Made by a program: the position numbers and the translations under genes. The notes under the pieces are model-generated. The model had not been told where the DNA came from, ran no database searches, and saw only the letters and a program-made list of their open reading frames with translations. DNA of 20,754 nt from a virus: IMG/VR virus record IMGVR_UViG_3300046001_008800, positions 1 through 20,754 of that record. The stretch is one strand, 5' to 3'. Shown here piece by piece: positions 1 to 8,541 of the stretch. Numbering within the stretch: position 1 is the stretch's first letter; every line of letters starts with the position of its first letter.

Positions 1-1
1 T

Positions 2-304
2 ATTTGTTTCCTTACTCCAGACGCACCTTTATCCTCAGGAACAGGATTATTTAAACATAAAGAAACAGGTTTATATTGTCGTCCAAAAAATGCCGATGGT
101 AGTATAGATGTAAAATTATTAGACACTATATATAAGGATTCCCAAGATATGGATAAATGGGAATTAACTGATAGATTATCAAATAAATTTAATAGATTAA
201 TACTTTACAGGGGAGATTATTTCCATGTTTCATTAGATTATTTTGGAACTAATTTATATGATGGGAGATTATTTCAAACCTTTTTCTTTGATACTGAGTA
301 TTAA
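2..304 (+). CDS. 2OG-Fe(II) oxygenase-like protein, DUF6445 type (3' end only)
   Basis: This is the C-terminal 100 residues of a gene that begins left of the window; its frame is open from base 2 to a TAA at 302-304. The residues include SSGTG near the start, then LILYRGDYFH, SLDYFGT and DGRLFQTFFF at the end. That series is characteristic, from memory of the family, of DUF6445 proteins, which resemble 2-oxoglutarate/Fe(II) dioxygenases. The H of GDYFH would be the distal iron ligand and the R of DGRLFQ the 2-oxoglutarate-binding arginine; the HxD part should lie outside the window. The stop overlaps the next start (TAATG), implying translational coupling with the glycosyltransferase that follows. 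The substrate is unknown; hydroxylation of a sugar or of a protein side chain are both possible. Confidence 0.7.
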   Translation: MCFLTPDAPLSSGTGLFKHKETGLYCRPKNADGSIDVKLLDTIYKDSQDMDKWELTDRLSNKFNRLILYRGDYFHVSLDYFGTNLYDGRLFQTFFFDTEY

Positions 305-1554
305 TGTTGGTTGTAAAAAAAATAAAAGCATTAATTTATAACTGGCATTCATTAGGTGATATTGAGTTAAATTCTAATGTTTATTATCAAGAAAATCTAG
401 AAAACTCAATTATATTACATTCTCTTAAATTTACAGGAGAATTAGAAAAAGATATTACCCAATATAATCCTGATATTATAGTTTATGAGGGAGAATTAAT
501 TAAAATAAATAATTCTGTTTTAACAGAAAAATGTTTACAATATACTAAATTCCCTACAGATGAAATATTAGCTAATGATATTATAACCCATGTAATATCT
601 AAAAATTGCCAACAGATTGCTCCTATTTTTTCTATTTTTACTCCTGCTTATAAGACAGAATATAAAATATTTAGAGCATATGAAAGTTTAAAAAACCAAA
701 CATTTACAGATTGGGAGTGGGTGATATTAGATGATTCCCCAGATAATATAACTTGGGACATAATACAATTTATATCTAAAAATGATTTTAGAGTTAAAGC
801 TTATAAAATATATCCTATCACCGAAGGAAATGTTGGATTAGTAAAAAATAGAGTAGCATCTTTATGTGAAGGAAAATGGTTAGTTGAATTAGACCATGAT
901 GATGTTTTAACTAAAAATTGTCTACAAAAATGTTATGATGCCTCATTAGAATTTCCAGATGCTGGATTTATGTATAGTGATGTTTGTGAGGTTTATGAAA
1001 ATGGAGAAATGAAATTTTATGACCATAATTGGTCAGGTAATTGGTATGCACGTGACGATAATACTTTTGATTTTGGATATGCCGGACATACTTGGGTAAA
1101 AAATGATAATAAAAACTATTTAACTCATCACTATCCCGATATAAATCCTTTAACAATTAGATTTAATATTAGTATGCCAAACCACGTTAGGGTTTGGAAA
1201 CGTGATGTTTATAATAAAATAGGAGGTCATAATAAATTCCTTCCAGTTGCTGATGATTTTGAACTTATTATTCGCACATTTTTAAATACACGTATTATAC
1301 ACATAAAAAAAATGCTTTACATACAGCATAACAACCATAATAGCACTGTGGATAATAACAGTATAGACATAAATAAACGCGCTAGATTAATACGAGACCA
1401 CTATGATTTAGCAATCCATAATCGTATACAAGAATTAGGTTTTAAAGATTGGAACTGGAATGAAGAATTAGGTCATTCTCAAAAATTTCAAAATGATGTA
1501 TTAATTAAAAAATATTTTAACGAAGAACAAGTAATGAATTACATTTATAAATAA
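304..1554 (+). CDS. GT2-family glycosyltransferase
   Basis: The 416-residue protein has a GT-A catalytic domain from about residue 106. It opens with the strand FSIFTPAY (109-116), followed by the SLKNQTFTDWEW segment typical of GT2 enzymes, the nucleotide-binding ILDDSPD (141-147) and a DxD-type metal site in ELDHDD (195-200). Such enzymes transfer a sugar from a nucleotide-sugar donor in the cytoplasm. The first ~105 residues match nothing I recognise and are not part of the usual GT2 fold. The C-terminal part (to ~390) has the WKRDVYNKIGGHN region expected for acceptor binding. The start is fixed by the TAATG overlap with the upstream gene; no Shine-Dalgarno sequence is present. Donor and acceptor cannot be told from sequence. 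Confidence 0.85.
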   Translation: MLVVKKIKALIYNWHSLGDIELNSNVYYQENLENSIILHSLKFTGELEKDITQYNPDIIVYEGELIKINNSVLTEKCLQYTKFPTDEILANDIITHVISKNCQQIAPIFSIFTPAYKTEYKIFRAYESLKNQTFTDWEWVILDDSPDNITWDIIQFISKNDFRVKAYKIYPITEGNVGLVKNRVASLCEGKWLVELDHDDVLTKNCLQKCYDASLEFPDAGFMYSDVCEVYENGEMKFYDHNWSGNWYARDDNTFDFGYAGHTWVKNDNKNYLTHHYPDINPLTIRFNISMPNHVRVWKRDVYNKIGGHNKFLPVADDFELIIRTFLNTRIIHIKKMLYIQHNNHNSTVDNNSIDINKRARLIRDHYDLAIHNRIQELGFKDWNWNEELGHSQKFQNDVLIKKYFNEEQVMNYIYK

Positions 1555-1559
1555 AACTT

Positions 1560-3413
1560 ATGATAAATTTTACAGTAACCGAAAAAGAAATTAACGAATA
1601 CAGACAAGCACAACCATTTCCACACATAGTTATTGATGATTTTTTACCACCATCACTATTAAATGGTGTTATTGATGATTTTAGAAACTATAATAATTGG
1701 GGTTGGGATAATAGTAATTATTCAAAGGACCATCAAGTTAAAAAATTCTTTTCACCTTGGAACAATGATGGAGATACAACATTACCAATTAATACCAAGT
1801 TAATATTAAATTATTTTAATTCACCTGATGTTATTAATATGTTAGAAGAATTAACAGGTATTAAAGGTCTAATTGCTGACCCTACATTACTAGGTGGTGG
1901 AATGCATAAGATCGATTCAGGTGGTAAATTATCAATTCATGCGGATTCAAGAAAACATGCCATTAGTGGTAATTACAGAAGGTTAAACTTATTAGTTTAT
2001 CTTAATAAAGATTGGAATAAAGAGTGGGGTGGTTCTTTACAATTGTGGGATAAAGACATGACAACAATGGTTCAAGATATTCAACCTTTATTTAACCGTG
2101 TGGTTATCTTTAATACTGGTGCTGACACATATCACGGCCATCCACATCCATTAAATACACCTAACGGTATGTCAAGAATTTCATTAGCATTATATTATTA
2201 TACAAAAGAAAATCCTGATACAGAAGAAAATAGTGTTACATCTGCAGTTTGGAAAGACACACCTGTTGAAGTTAAAAAAGATGGCCCAACCATATGTTTT
2301 GCAACAATGTGTAAAAATGAAGAACATTGCATTCAGAATACATTAGAATCTGTTTATAAGCACATTGACTATTGGATTGTATGTGATACAGGATCAACAG
2401 ATAAAACTTGTGAAATTATTAGGAAATTTTTTGAGGAAAAGGGCATACCCGGTGAGTTACATATTGATGAATGGGTAGGTTTTGATCATAATAAAACTTT
2501 AATGATGAAAAGAGCTAAAGATAAAGCCGATTATGTTTTACACTTAGATGCTGATGATTTATTAATTAATGATTTAGAATTTACTAAAGAAGATATAGGG
2601 GGAGATGCTTATTTTATGAATGTAACTCGTGGGGATCTTAAATGGAAAGCTTTTATTATTTTTAATAACAGATTAACTTGGAAGTTTTGTGGTGTTGCCC
2701 ATACAATTATAAAATGTATAGAAAAAGAGCATTATACTATTAAAGATATAACTCATAAAGAAGCATATATCTCAGGTGAAGGAATTGGTTCTAGAGCATT
2801 TGATCCTAATAAATTTTTATATGATGCTAAAAAACTAAAAAAACAATTTTTTGATACATTATCTTACGACCCAGATGGATTAAATACTCGATCCGTTTTT
2901 TATACAGCTCAAAGTTATCAAGATTCAGGAATGCATGAAGAAGCAATTAAATGGTATCGATTGTATACAAAACTAAATGATAGTTGGATTGAAGAAAAAT
3001 TTGAAGCCCATATGAGAATTTCACTTTGTATGATGGAATTAAATTATAACTTAAAAGACATTGAAATGGAAATGTTTAAAGCTATTAATTTAGAAGAAGA
3101 TAGAGCAGAACCACATTATCATTTAGGATTATATTGTAATCAAATTGGAGAATACGAAAAAGGATATTCATATTTTAAATCATCAAAATCAAAAGATTTA
3201 GACAAAATAAAACAAAAATATGTTCTTTTTATTAGAGAAAATATGTATGGAGATTATAATAACGATGAACTATCTGTCTCTTGTTTTTGGACAAAAAGAT
3301 TTGAAGAAGGTTATAATTATTTATTAGAAATAATAGATGATAATAGATTCACAAGCCAAAAAGATAGATTATTGACTAATAAAAAACATTTTCAAGACAA
3401 TTTTACTTTTTAA
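1560..3413 (+). CDS. Three-domain fusion: 2OG-Fe(II) oxygenase, GT2 glycosyltransferase, TPR-like repeats
   Basis: This 617-residue protein joins two enzymes. Residues ~1-215 form a prolyl-4-hydroxylase-like double-stranded beta-helix: the iron ligands H127 and D129 (HAD), then H192 or H194 in YHGHPHP, and R206, placed to bind 2-oxoglutarate. Residues ~243-410 are a GT2 domain: ICFATMCKNEE (245-255), CDTGSTD (275-281) and the metal-binding LDADD (329-333). Residues ~425-560 hold paired amphipathic helices such as YTAQSYQDSGMHEEAIKWY and HLGLYCNQIGEYEKGYSYF, which look like TPR units. Oxygenases of this kind hydroxylate proteins or small molecules, so one chain could hydroxylate a side chain and then glycosylate it, as happens on collagen hydroxylysine; that coupling is inference. 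The gene lies 5 bases after its neighbour. All expected catalytic residues are present. Confidence 0.85.
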   Translation: MINFTVTEKEINEYRQAQPFPHIVIDDFLPPSLLNGVIDDFRNYNNWGWDNSNYSKDHQVKKFFSPWNNDGDTTLPINTKLILNYFNSPDVINMLEELTGIKGLIADPTLLGGGMHKIDSGGKLSIHADSRKHAISGNYRRLNLLVYLNKDWNKEWGGSLQLWDKDMTTMVQDIQPLFNRVVIFNTGADTYHGHPHPLNTPNGMSRISLALYYYTKENPDTEENSVTSAVWKDTPVEVKKDGPTICFATMCKNEEHCIQNTLESVYKHIDYWIVCDTGSTDKTCEIIRKFFEEKGIPGELHIDEWVGFDHNKTLMMKRAKDKADYVLHLDADDLLINDLEFTKEDIGGDAYFMNVTRGDLKWKAFIIFNNRLTWKFCGVAHTIIKCIEKEHYTIKDITHKEAYISGEGIGSRAFDPNKFLYDAKKLKKQFFDTLSYDPDGLNTRSVFYTAQSYQDSGMHEEAIKWYRLYTKLNDSWIEEKFEAHMRISLCMMELNYNLKDIEMEMFKAINLEEDRAEPHYHLGLYCNQIGEYEKGYSYFKSSKSKDLDKIKQKYVLFIRENMYGDYNNDELSVSCFWTKRFEEGYNYLLEIIDDNRFTSQKDRLLTNKKHFQDNFTF

Positions 3414-3422
3414 TTTATACAT

Positions 3423-4583
3423 ATGTCTATCTATATTATTACTCCTTGTAGTAGAGTTCAATATCTTGAAGCCATTTCTAAAACAATACCAAAAGAATGC
3501 GTTTGGGTTATTGTTTATGATTCAAATTATAATAATCAAATATTACCATATGGTGATATAATTTTAAGACCAAAAAACATAAGTGGAAATTATGGTAAAC
3601 CTCATATAAATTATGCTTTAGATACCTTACCACTAAAAGAATCTGATTGGATATATGTGTTAGATGATGATAATATTATTCATCCTGATTGGTATGAAAA
3701 TGTTCAATCCTTGTGTAATAATAACTATAATATTTTAAGTTGGGGACAACTATGGAATGATAATACAATGAGATTAAGACCAACAGAACACATGATACTC
3801 AGATTAATAGATCAAGCAAGTTATATGTGGAGATATGGATTTGATTCAACCACTAGATTTGAGGAATCATATTTTGGTGATGGTATATTTGCTGATAAGT
3901 TTAACCAAAAATCCCATTGTATTGATAAATATATTAGTTATTATAATTATCTCTCGCCAGAATCATTTACAGAGGAAGAAAAATTAGAGTTTGATGAGGG
4001 GGTTTTAGCAGTTTATCTAAAAAATAATATTATGAATTTCGATAAAAATAATTTACCTACAACTCAGGATGTAATAAATCTATCAAAGATAGAACAACTT
4101 GACTATTCAACTGTTAACACAACTGATGTCTCCCACATTAAAGAAATTTATTTAAAATCTATAAAATACAGAGGAGGAACTGCTTGTGAGGTTGGTAGCT
4201 TAGGTGGTCACAGCACCCTCTCGTTATGCTTAGCTGGACTTAATGTAACCTCATATGATAATGATGGACATAAAGGATTTAAGGATAAACGAGAAGCCGT
4301 ATGTAAAGATTTTAATGTCAATTGGGTTGTTCAAGAAGGACTTTATGCCTTAACTGATGATGTAAAATATGATGTTGTATTCCATGACTCATATCACTTT
4401 GAAGAGGTAATTCCTGAATTGGTAGCATTTTGGTTTTATAAAATTAAAGATGAAGGAATGTTAATTGTTCATGATGTTGAAACTTTTAGTCATGAAAGAT
4501 TTATGTTTTTAATTGGTAATCCAAGATTTGAAAGAACAAAAGATATTCATGGTAGAGAACTTGGAACATATTATAAAAATTAA
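3423..4583 (+). CDS. Glycosyltransferase-like domain fused to class I methyltransferase
   Basis: The 386-residue protein is bipartite. Residues 1-~165 look like a small GT-A domain: IYIITPCSR at the N-terminus and a metal-site candidate in VLDDDN (79-84) followed by HPDW. Residues ~235-386 are a Rossmann methyltransferase related to the Methyltransf_24 group: the SAM-binding loop ACEVGSLGGHST (254-265), an acidic residue at D279 in the position that binds the SAM ribose, and YDVVFHDSYHFEEV (316-329), with a second strand ending MLIVHDVE. Methyltransferases of this type commonly O-methylate sugars. A single chain could add a sugar and methylate it, or methylate the product of a neighbour. The stop codon overlaps the start of the next gene (TAATG). 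The glycosyltransferase assignment is weaker than the methyltransferase one. Confidence 0.75.
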   Translation: MSIYIITPCSRVQYLEAISKTIPKECVWVIVYDSNYNNQILPYGDIILRPKNISGNYGKPHINYALDTLPLKESDWIYVLDDDNIIHPDWYENVQSLCNNNYNILSWGQLWNDNTMRLRPTEHMILRLIDQASYMWRYGFDSTTRFEESYFGDGIFADKFNQKSHCIDKYISYYNYLSPESFTEEEKLEFDEGVLAVYLKNNIMNFDKNNLPTTQDVINLSKIEQLDYSTVNTTDVSHIKEIYLKSIKYRGGTACEVGSLGGHSTLSLCLAGLNVTSYDNDGHKGFKDKREAVCKDFNVNWVVQEGLYALTDDVKYDVVFHDSYHFEEVIPELVAFWFYKIKDEGMLIVHDVETFSHERFMFLIGNPRFERTKDIHGRELGTYYKN

Positions 4584-5818
4584 TGAACCTAACAAATTGT
4601 GATACTTTAATTATTGGTGCTGGAATAACAGGACTTTCATTAGCTTCTTTTTTAGATACTGATAATTATCTAATTGTTGAAAAGGATTCTGAAGTTGGGG
4701 GGTATTGTAAAACTACAATTAGAAACGGATTTGTTTGGGACTACTCAGGACACTTCTTTCACTTTAACAATCAAGAAATTAAAGATTATGTATTAGAGAA
4801 TATTGAGTGTGACGTGGTTACAGTTAATAAAAAAAGTCACATATATTATAAAAACCAATACATAGATTTTCCATTCCAAAACAACATAGACCAATTACCA
4901 ACAGATGAGTTTGTTGAGTGTTTATATGACCTGAAAAATACTGGAAGTGGTGAGGTTAATACATTCACAGATTTTGTTAAAAACACATTAGGAGAGTCAA
5001 TTTGTAATAAATTTATAATACCATATAATCAAAAGTTATATGCTTGTGATTTAAATAATTTAGATTATGATGCGATGGGAAGGTTCTTTCCAAAACCAAC
5101 AAATTTTGATGATTTACTAACGCAACTCAAAAACAAAAACAAGACCGAATCTTACAATGATACATTCATATACCCAACAGGTGGTAGTGTTGAATTTGTT
5201 AAGTCATTACTTAAACGAGTAAATAAAGATAACATTTTATTAGATACAGAAATCATTAGTATTGACCTTGAAAATAAAATAGCTCAAACAAATAACGGAT
5301 ACATCAAGTTTAATAAATTAGTTAATACTATGCCATTTGATACCTTTACGAAATTAACAGGTGAAAAAATTAATAATCTTTCATCAAATAAAGTAGTTGT
5401 ATTTAATTTAGGATTTGACAAGTCAACTGACATCAGTTCAAATTGGGTATATTATCCTAATGATGAAATATTCTACAGAGTTGGATTTTATAATAATATA
5501 TTTAAAACCGATAAGATGAGTTTGTATGTTGAAATTGGTATGGATAAAAATCAGGAAGTCAATGAACAAATTTTATTAAAAAAGATACTAGAAGACCTAA
5601 AAAAATCAGATGTAATTACTAATCAAAAATTAATAGACCACCAAATGATTATTATGAATCCAGCATATGTTCACATCACTAAAGAATCAAAAGAAATTTA
5701 TAATGAATGGTGTGAAAAAAATAACCCAAACGGTTTATTTTCTATTGGTAGATATGGTTCGTGGACGTATTGTTCTATTGAGGATAATATTATACAAGCA
5801 AAAAATTTATTAGTTTAA
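4583..5818 (+). CDS. FAD-dependent oxidoreductase/mutase (UDP-galactopyranose mutase or amine-oxidase superfamily)
   Basis: The 411-residue protein opens with a dinucleotide-binding strand and GAGITG loop (12-17), the ribose-binding acid in IVEKD (31-35), then EVGGYCKT and DYSGHFFHF (53-61). The C-terminal FAD motif is present as GLFSIGRYGSW followed by SIEDN (384-401). The SGHFFHF segment recalls the GPHIFHT segment of UDP-galactopyranose mutase, and IPYNQKLYACDLNNL also fits sugar-mutase-like members found in polysaccharide clusters. R299 and R390 could be the diphosphate-binding arginines, but I cannot align them with certainty. The likely job is supplying or altering a nucleotide sugar for the surrounding transferases, for example pyranose/furanose interconversion. 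Length is close to that of bacterial mutases (~370-400). A related oxidase or desaturase is the alternative. Confidence 0.7.
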   Translation: MNLTNCDTLIIGAGITGLSLASFLDTDNYLIVEKDSEVGGYCKTTIRNGFVWDYSGHFFHFNNQEIKDYVLENIECDVVTVNKKSHIYYKNQYIDFPFQNNIDQLPTDEFVECLYDLKNTGSGEVNTFTDFVKNTLGESICNKFIIPYNQKLYACDLNNLDYDAMGRFFPKPTNFDDLLTQLKNKNKTESYNDTFIYPTGGSVEFVKSLLKRVNKDNILLDTEIISIDLENKIAQTNNGYIKFNKLVNTMPFDTFTKLTGEKINNLSSNKVVVFNLGFDKSTDISSNWVYYPNDEIFYRVGFYNNIFKTDKMSLYVEIGMDKNQEVNEQILLKKILEDLKKSDVITNQKLIDHQMIIMNPAYVHITKESKEIYNEWCEKNNPNGLFSIGRYGSWTYCSIEDNIIQAKNLLV

Positions 5819-5856
5819 ACTTGGTTATTTAAAATAAGGTTATTATATTATATATT

Positions 5857-6768
5857 ATGAATATTACAAAACTGCTAGATATAGATAAAGTGTTTTGTAT
5901 TACTAAATTTAGTAATCAACGTTTAAACAATATTTTAGAACAACAACATAGATTAAATTTAGACATTGAATTTGTTTATCCTGAATTTGATGATGTTCCT
6001 GTTAAAAGTTTAAAAGATACATTTGTAAAAATTGTTAAAGAAAATAAAAATAAATATAAAAAAATATTAATATTAGAAGATGATTTTTGGACAGATTTAA
6101 CTGAAAAACAAATTATATCTTATATTGAAAATAGTGACTATAAAAATATAAGTTTTGACGTTTTTACTTTAGGAAGTTCTATATTTGAAATAGAAAATAA
6201 ATATAAAAACATATTTAAAATAAATTCTTTCGGATATGCCCATTCATTAATAATAAATCTTGAACACATATCTAACGAATTAATTAACAAGCTGAATGAT
6301 AGTGATGAAGCTTTAGATACTATTTTAAGTAAAATGTCTGAAAGTTATAATTTTTATAGTTTTGAAGACAGTATTTTTCAACAAAAAAATTATTTAGAAA
6401 GTAGTATCACCCCAGATAAATCATTAGAAAACTTTAATCATTCTTTTAGGTATTTAAGAGATAAAAATGTTAATAATGATAAACTTATAAAAATAAATGA
6501 AGAAACTTTTATTTTTGAAAATACAATAAATGCATGGGGTTATTATACTGATGGGATTGTAAGAAAAAAAATAGATTTTGCTTCTAATAGTGATATTCCT
6601 CTTGTAGTAAAAATATATGATTACTATTCTGGGGCTTATTCTAATGAATTTAATATTGATTTTAAAAATTTTTTTATTGAATTTAACATATTTACTCCTA
6701 AAGTAGTATTAGAAATAAAAGATGCAAAAAATACTCTACTATACATAGAAATTATAAATAGAAACTAA
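5857..6768 (+). CDS. GT25-like glycosyltransferase with C-terminal beta-rich module
   Basis: The N-terminal ~200 of 303 residues resemble the GT25 (LPS-type) glycosyltransferase fold: an initial strand DKVFCITKFSNQR, a conserved middle KKILILEDDF (68-77) whose EDD is the usual metal site of this family, and a later FGYAHSLIIN strand. The match is by motif and order, and the protein is divergent. Residues ~205-303 form a separate beta-rich tail (LVVKIYDYYSGAYS at about 249-262, then VVLEIKDAKNTLLYIEI) that resembles segments in three or four neighbouring proteins. The 38-base gap upstream is the largest in the island. It is pure A/T with few exceptions, so an internal promoter is possible though none is certain. 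The stop overlaps the next start. Confidence 0.6.
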   Translation: MNITKLLDIDKVFCITKFSNQRLNNILEQQHRLNLDIEFVYPEFDDVPVKSLKDTFVKIVKENKNKYKKILILEDDFWTDLTEKQIISYIENSDYKNISFDVFTLGSSIFEIENKYKNIFKINSFGYAHSLIINLEHISNELINKLNDSDEALDTILSKMSESYNFYSFEDSIFQQKNYLESSITPDKSLENFNHSFRYLRDKNVNNDKLIKINEETFIFENTINAWGYYTDGIVRKKIDFASNSDIPLVVKIYDYYSGAYSNEFNIDFKNFFIEFNIFTPKVVLEIKDAKNTLLYIEIINRN

Positions 6769-7604
6769 TGATAAATATAACTTATAACCGAAATGAAAAT
6801 AAAACTAAAGTTGAAGTAAGTAAACTTGATGTTATTAAAGAACATTTACCTTTAAAAATACAATTCAAAAATATTATTACAGATGAAATCCACTATGAAA
6901 CTGAACTAAAAGATTATTATTGGGCTGAATGGTGTGGTTCTGAATTAATTACTGATGTTTTAATTTATTCATCTAATGGAACTTTATTACATGAATATAA
7001 ATGGGATGTAATAACTCATGGTGATGAAATTGAAAAAATGTTATGGTTTTATTTAAAAGCAAGACAATTGAATGGATTAAAATCTAATGGATTAGTAATT
7101 GGTTCACACGATGGGAGAAATGGACATTGGATTTACCCAGTAAAATACAAATTAACAGATGCTACTTTGGTAGATGGTAGTGATAAACAATATGTTGAAT
7201 TAACACAAAATTATAAAAATAATTCTAACATAGAAACACTAAATACTATTGTAACTACAGATGGTTCGGATGTTGAATGGTATCAAGGAGGAGAAGGTTA
7301 CACAGATACTATTGTTCCTTCATTTATTAATAGCTGGTTAGAATCTTCAGAGATTATAAAAAGTTATAGAAAAAGTGTATCAATTAATGATTTAATGAAA
7401 GATAAAAATTATGATTGGTTACATTTAGATGTTGAAGGTATTGATGGTGATTTAATTTTAACATTAGAAAATAAACCTAATGTTATTATTTATGAAAGCA
7501 TGAATTTAGATAAAATTATGGAAGCTAAACTTAATTTATGGTTTGTAGAAAATTCATACGAAACAATAGAATGTAATGGAAATACTATTGCTATAAAAAA
7601 ATAA
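6768..7604 (+). CDS. FkbM-type methyltransferase with N-terminal beta-rich module
   Basis: The C-terminal ~190 of 278 residues look like an FkbM-type SAM-dependent methyltransferase: a divergent SAM-loop strand LVIGSHDGRNGHW (109-121), the ribose-binding region ATLVDGSD (132-139), and the very typical YDWLHLDVEGIDGDLI (215-230) followed by VIIYES. The hallmark D-x-E-G signature is intact, but the glycine loop (GSHDGRNG) is not canonical, so activity is probable rather than assured. Residues ~28-80 are a small all-beta module (LKIQFKNIITDEIHYE ... YYWAEW ... DVLIYSSNGTLLHEY), which resembles the domain in front of the heptosyltransferase core of the gene at 10225. The FkbM family mostly O-methylates sugars and other hydroxyls. 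The next gene, one base away, is a second FkbM enzyme. Confidence 0.75.
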   Translation: MINITYNRNENKTKVEVSKLDVIKEHLPLKIQFKNIITDEIHYETELKDYYWAEWCGSELITDVLIYSSNGTLLHEYKWDVITHGDEIEKMLWFYLKARQLNGLKSNGLVIGSHDGRNGHWIYPVKYKLTDATLVDGSDKQYVELTQNYKNNSNIETLNTIVTTDGSDVEWYQGGEGYTDTIVPSFINSWLESSEIIKSYRKSVSINDLMKDKNYDWLHLDVEGIDGDLILTLENKPNVIIYESMNLDKIMEAKLNLWFVENSYETIECNGNTIAIKK

Positions 7605-7605
7605 T

Positions 7606-8541
7606 ATGATAGTTTTTAAAGAATTTATAGAAAACCAAAAAGGAATTCAATTTAGTTCTTTAGAATCTCAAGAAATTATTATTAAAATAATAGATGGATA
7701 TACAGGACTTTGTTCTTATCAAGAAAAAATGAATGTTATACCTAATATTATATATTATTGTTTTCACCCTGTAGAAGTATATCATAGAAGATTTGAAATA
7801 TGGGATAATGAGTTAAAAACAATGTATTTAAAAATAGATGCTACATCAAACGAATCAATTAATTTAAAAGATTTAGACACATACAATGTATTAAAGGATT
7901 ATAAATATAATAATCCTCAAGATAAAAACTCTGGTCTTTCATTATATGAAATATTTGTTACAAAAATATATGATAAATTTTTTAAAGTAAATGAAGGGGA
8001 TATTGTAGTAGATATTGGAGGAAATTTAGGACTATTTTCATATTATGCCCTATGTAAAGGAGCTAAACAAGTTTATTGTTTTGAACCTTCTCCTCAATGT
8101 TGTAATTGTATGAATGAAAATTTTAATTTCCCTAATTTAATAATTGAAGAAGCGGCTGTAGGAACTAATAATGGAGAAATTATATTTAATATTGATACTG
8201 AAAGTTCTATTAATTCATCAGTATTTTATACTAGTGAAAATAGTCAAACAATTACTTGTAAATCTATTAATCTTAATGATTATATAAAAACGAACAATAT
8301 AGAAAAAATTGATTATCTTAAAATAGATTGTGAAGGTGCTGAATATGAAATCATTGAAAGTTTAAATGAACAGTATTTAACTAATAATATTAATAAAATA
8401 TGTTTAGAATATCATTTAAATAACAACGGTGAAATAAATACTATTTTAGATAAATTAAAAAAATGTGGTTTTAATATTAATTTTGAATATGGAGATCAAC
8501 AAATTAATGATGAATTGGGAATATTTTATGCTTATAAATAA
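7606..8541 (+). CDS. FkbM family methyltransferase with N-terminal beta-rich module
   Basis: This 311-residue protein carries a canonical FkbM domain from about residue 112. The SAM loop is VVDIGGNLGLFS (134-145), the ribose acid lies in VYCFEPSP (156-163), AAVGTNNGE follows at 183-191, and the signature is DYLKIDCEGAEYEII (236-250) followed by KICLEY. All parts expected for an active O-methyltransferase are there. Residues ~22-78 are a beta-rich segment (IIIKIIDGYTGLCSY, then YHRRFEIWDNELKTMYL) similar in layout to the modules in the proteins before it. The gene begins one base after its neighbour's stop and ends abutting the next ATG, so coupled translation is likely. Two consecutive FkbM genes suggest methylation at two positions or on two different sugars. 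Confidence 0.88.
   Translation: MIVFKEFIENQKGIQFSSLESQEIIIKIIDGYTGLCSYQEKMNVIPNIIYYCFHPVEVYHRRFEIWDNELKTMYLKIDATSNESINLKDLDTYNVLKDYKYNNPQDKNSGLSLYEIFVTKIYDKFFKVNEGDIVVDIGGNLGLFSYYALCKGAKQVYCFEPSPQCCNCMNENFNFPNLIIEEAAVGTNNGEIIFNIDTESSINSSVFYTSENSQTITCKSINLNDYIKTNNIEKIDYLKIDCEGAEYEIIESLNEQYLTNNINKICLEYHLNNNGEINTILDKLKKCGFNINFEYGDQQINDELGIFYAYK

Noticed and set aside
5819-5856. Internal promoter in the only sizeable gap of the glycan island (TATATTAT before the GT25-like gene)
   Set aside because: The gap is almost all A/T, so a -10-like string is expected by chance. No -33-like element or hairpin supports it.
6753-6760. TATAAATA, the T4 late promoter consensus, here and at 1546-1553 and 8534-8541
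   Set aside because: All three lie in the last codons of genes in a very AT-rich region, where Tyr-Lys-stop or Ile-Asn codons produce the string by chance, and they lack the consistent spacing of the six AATATTTATWA copies.
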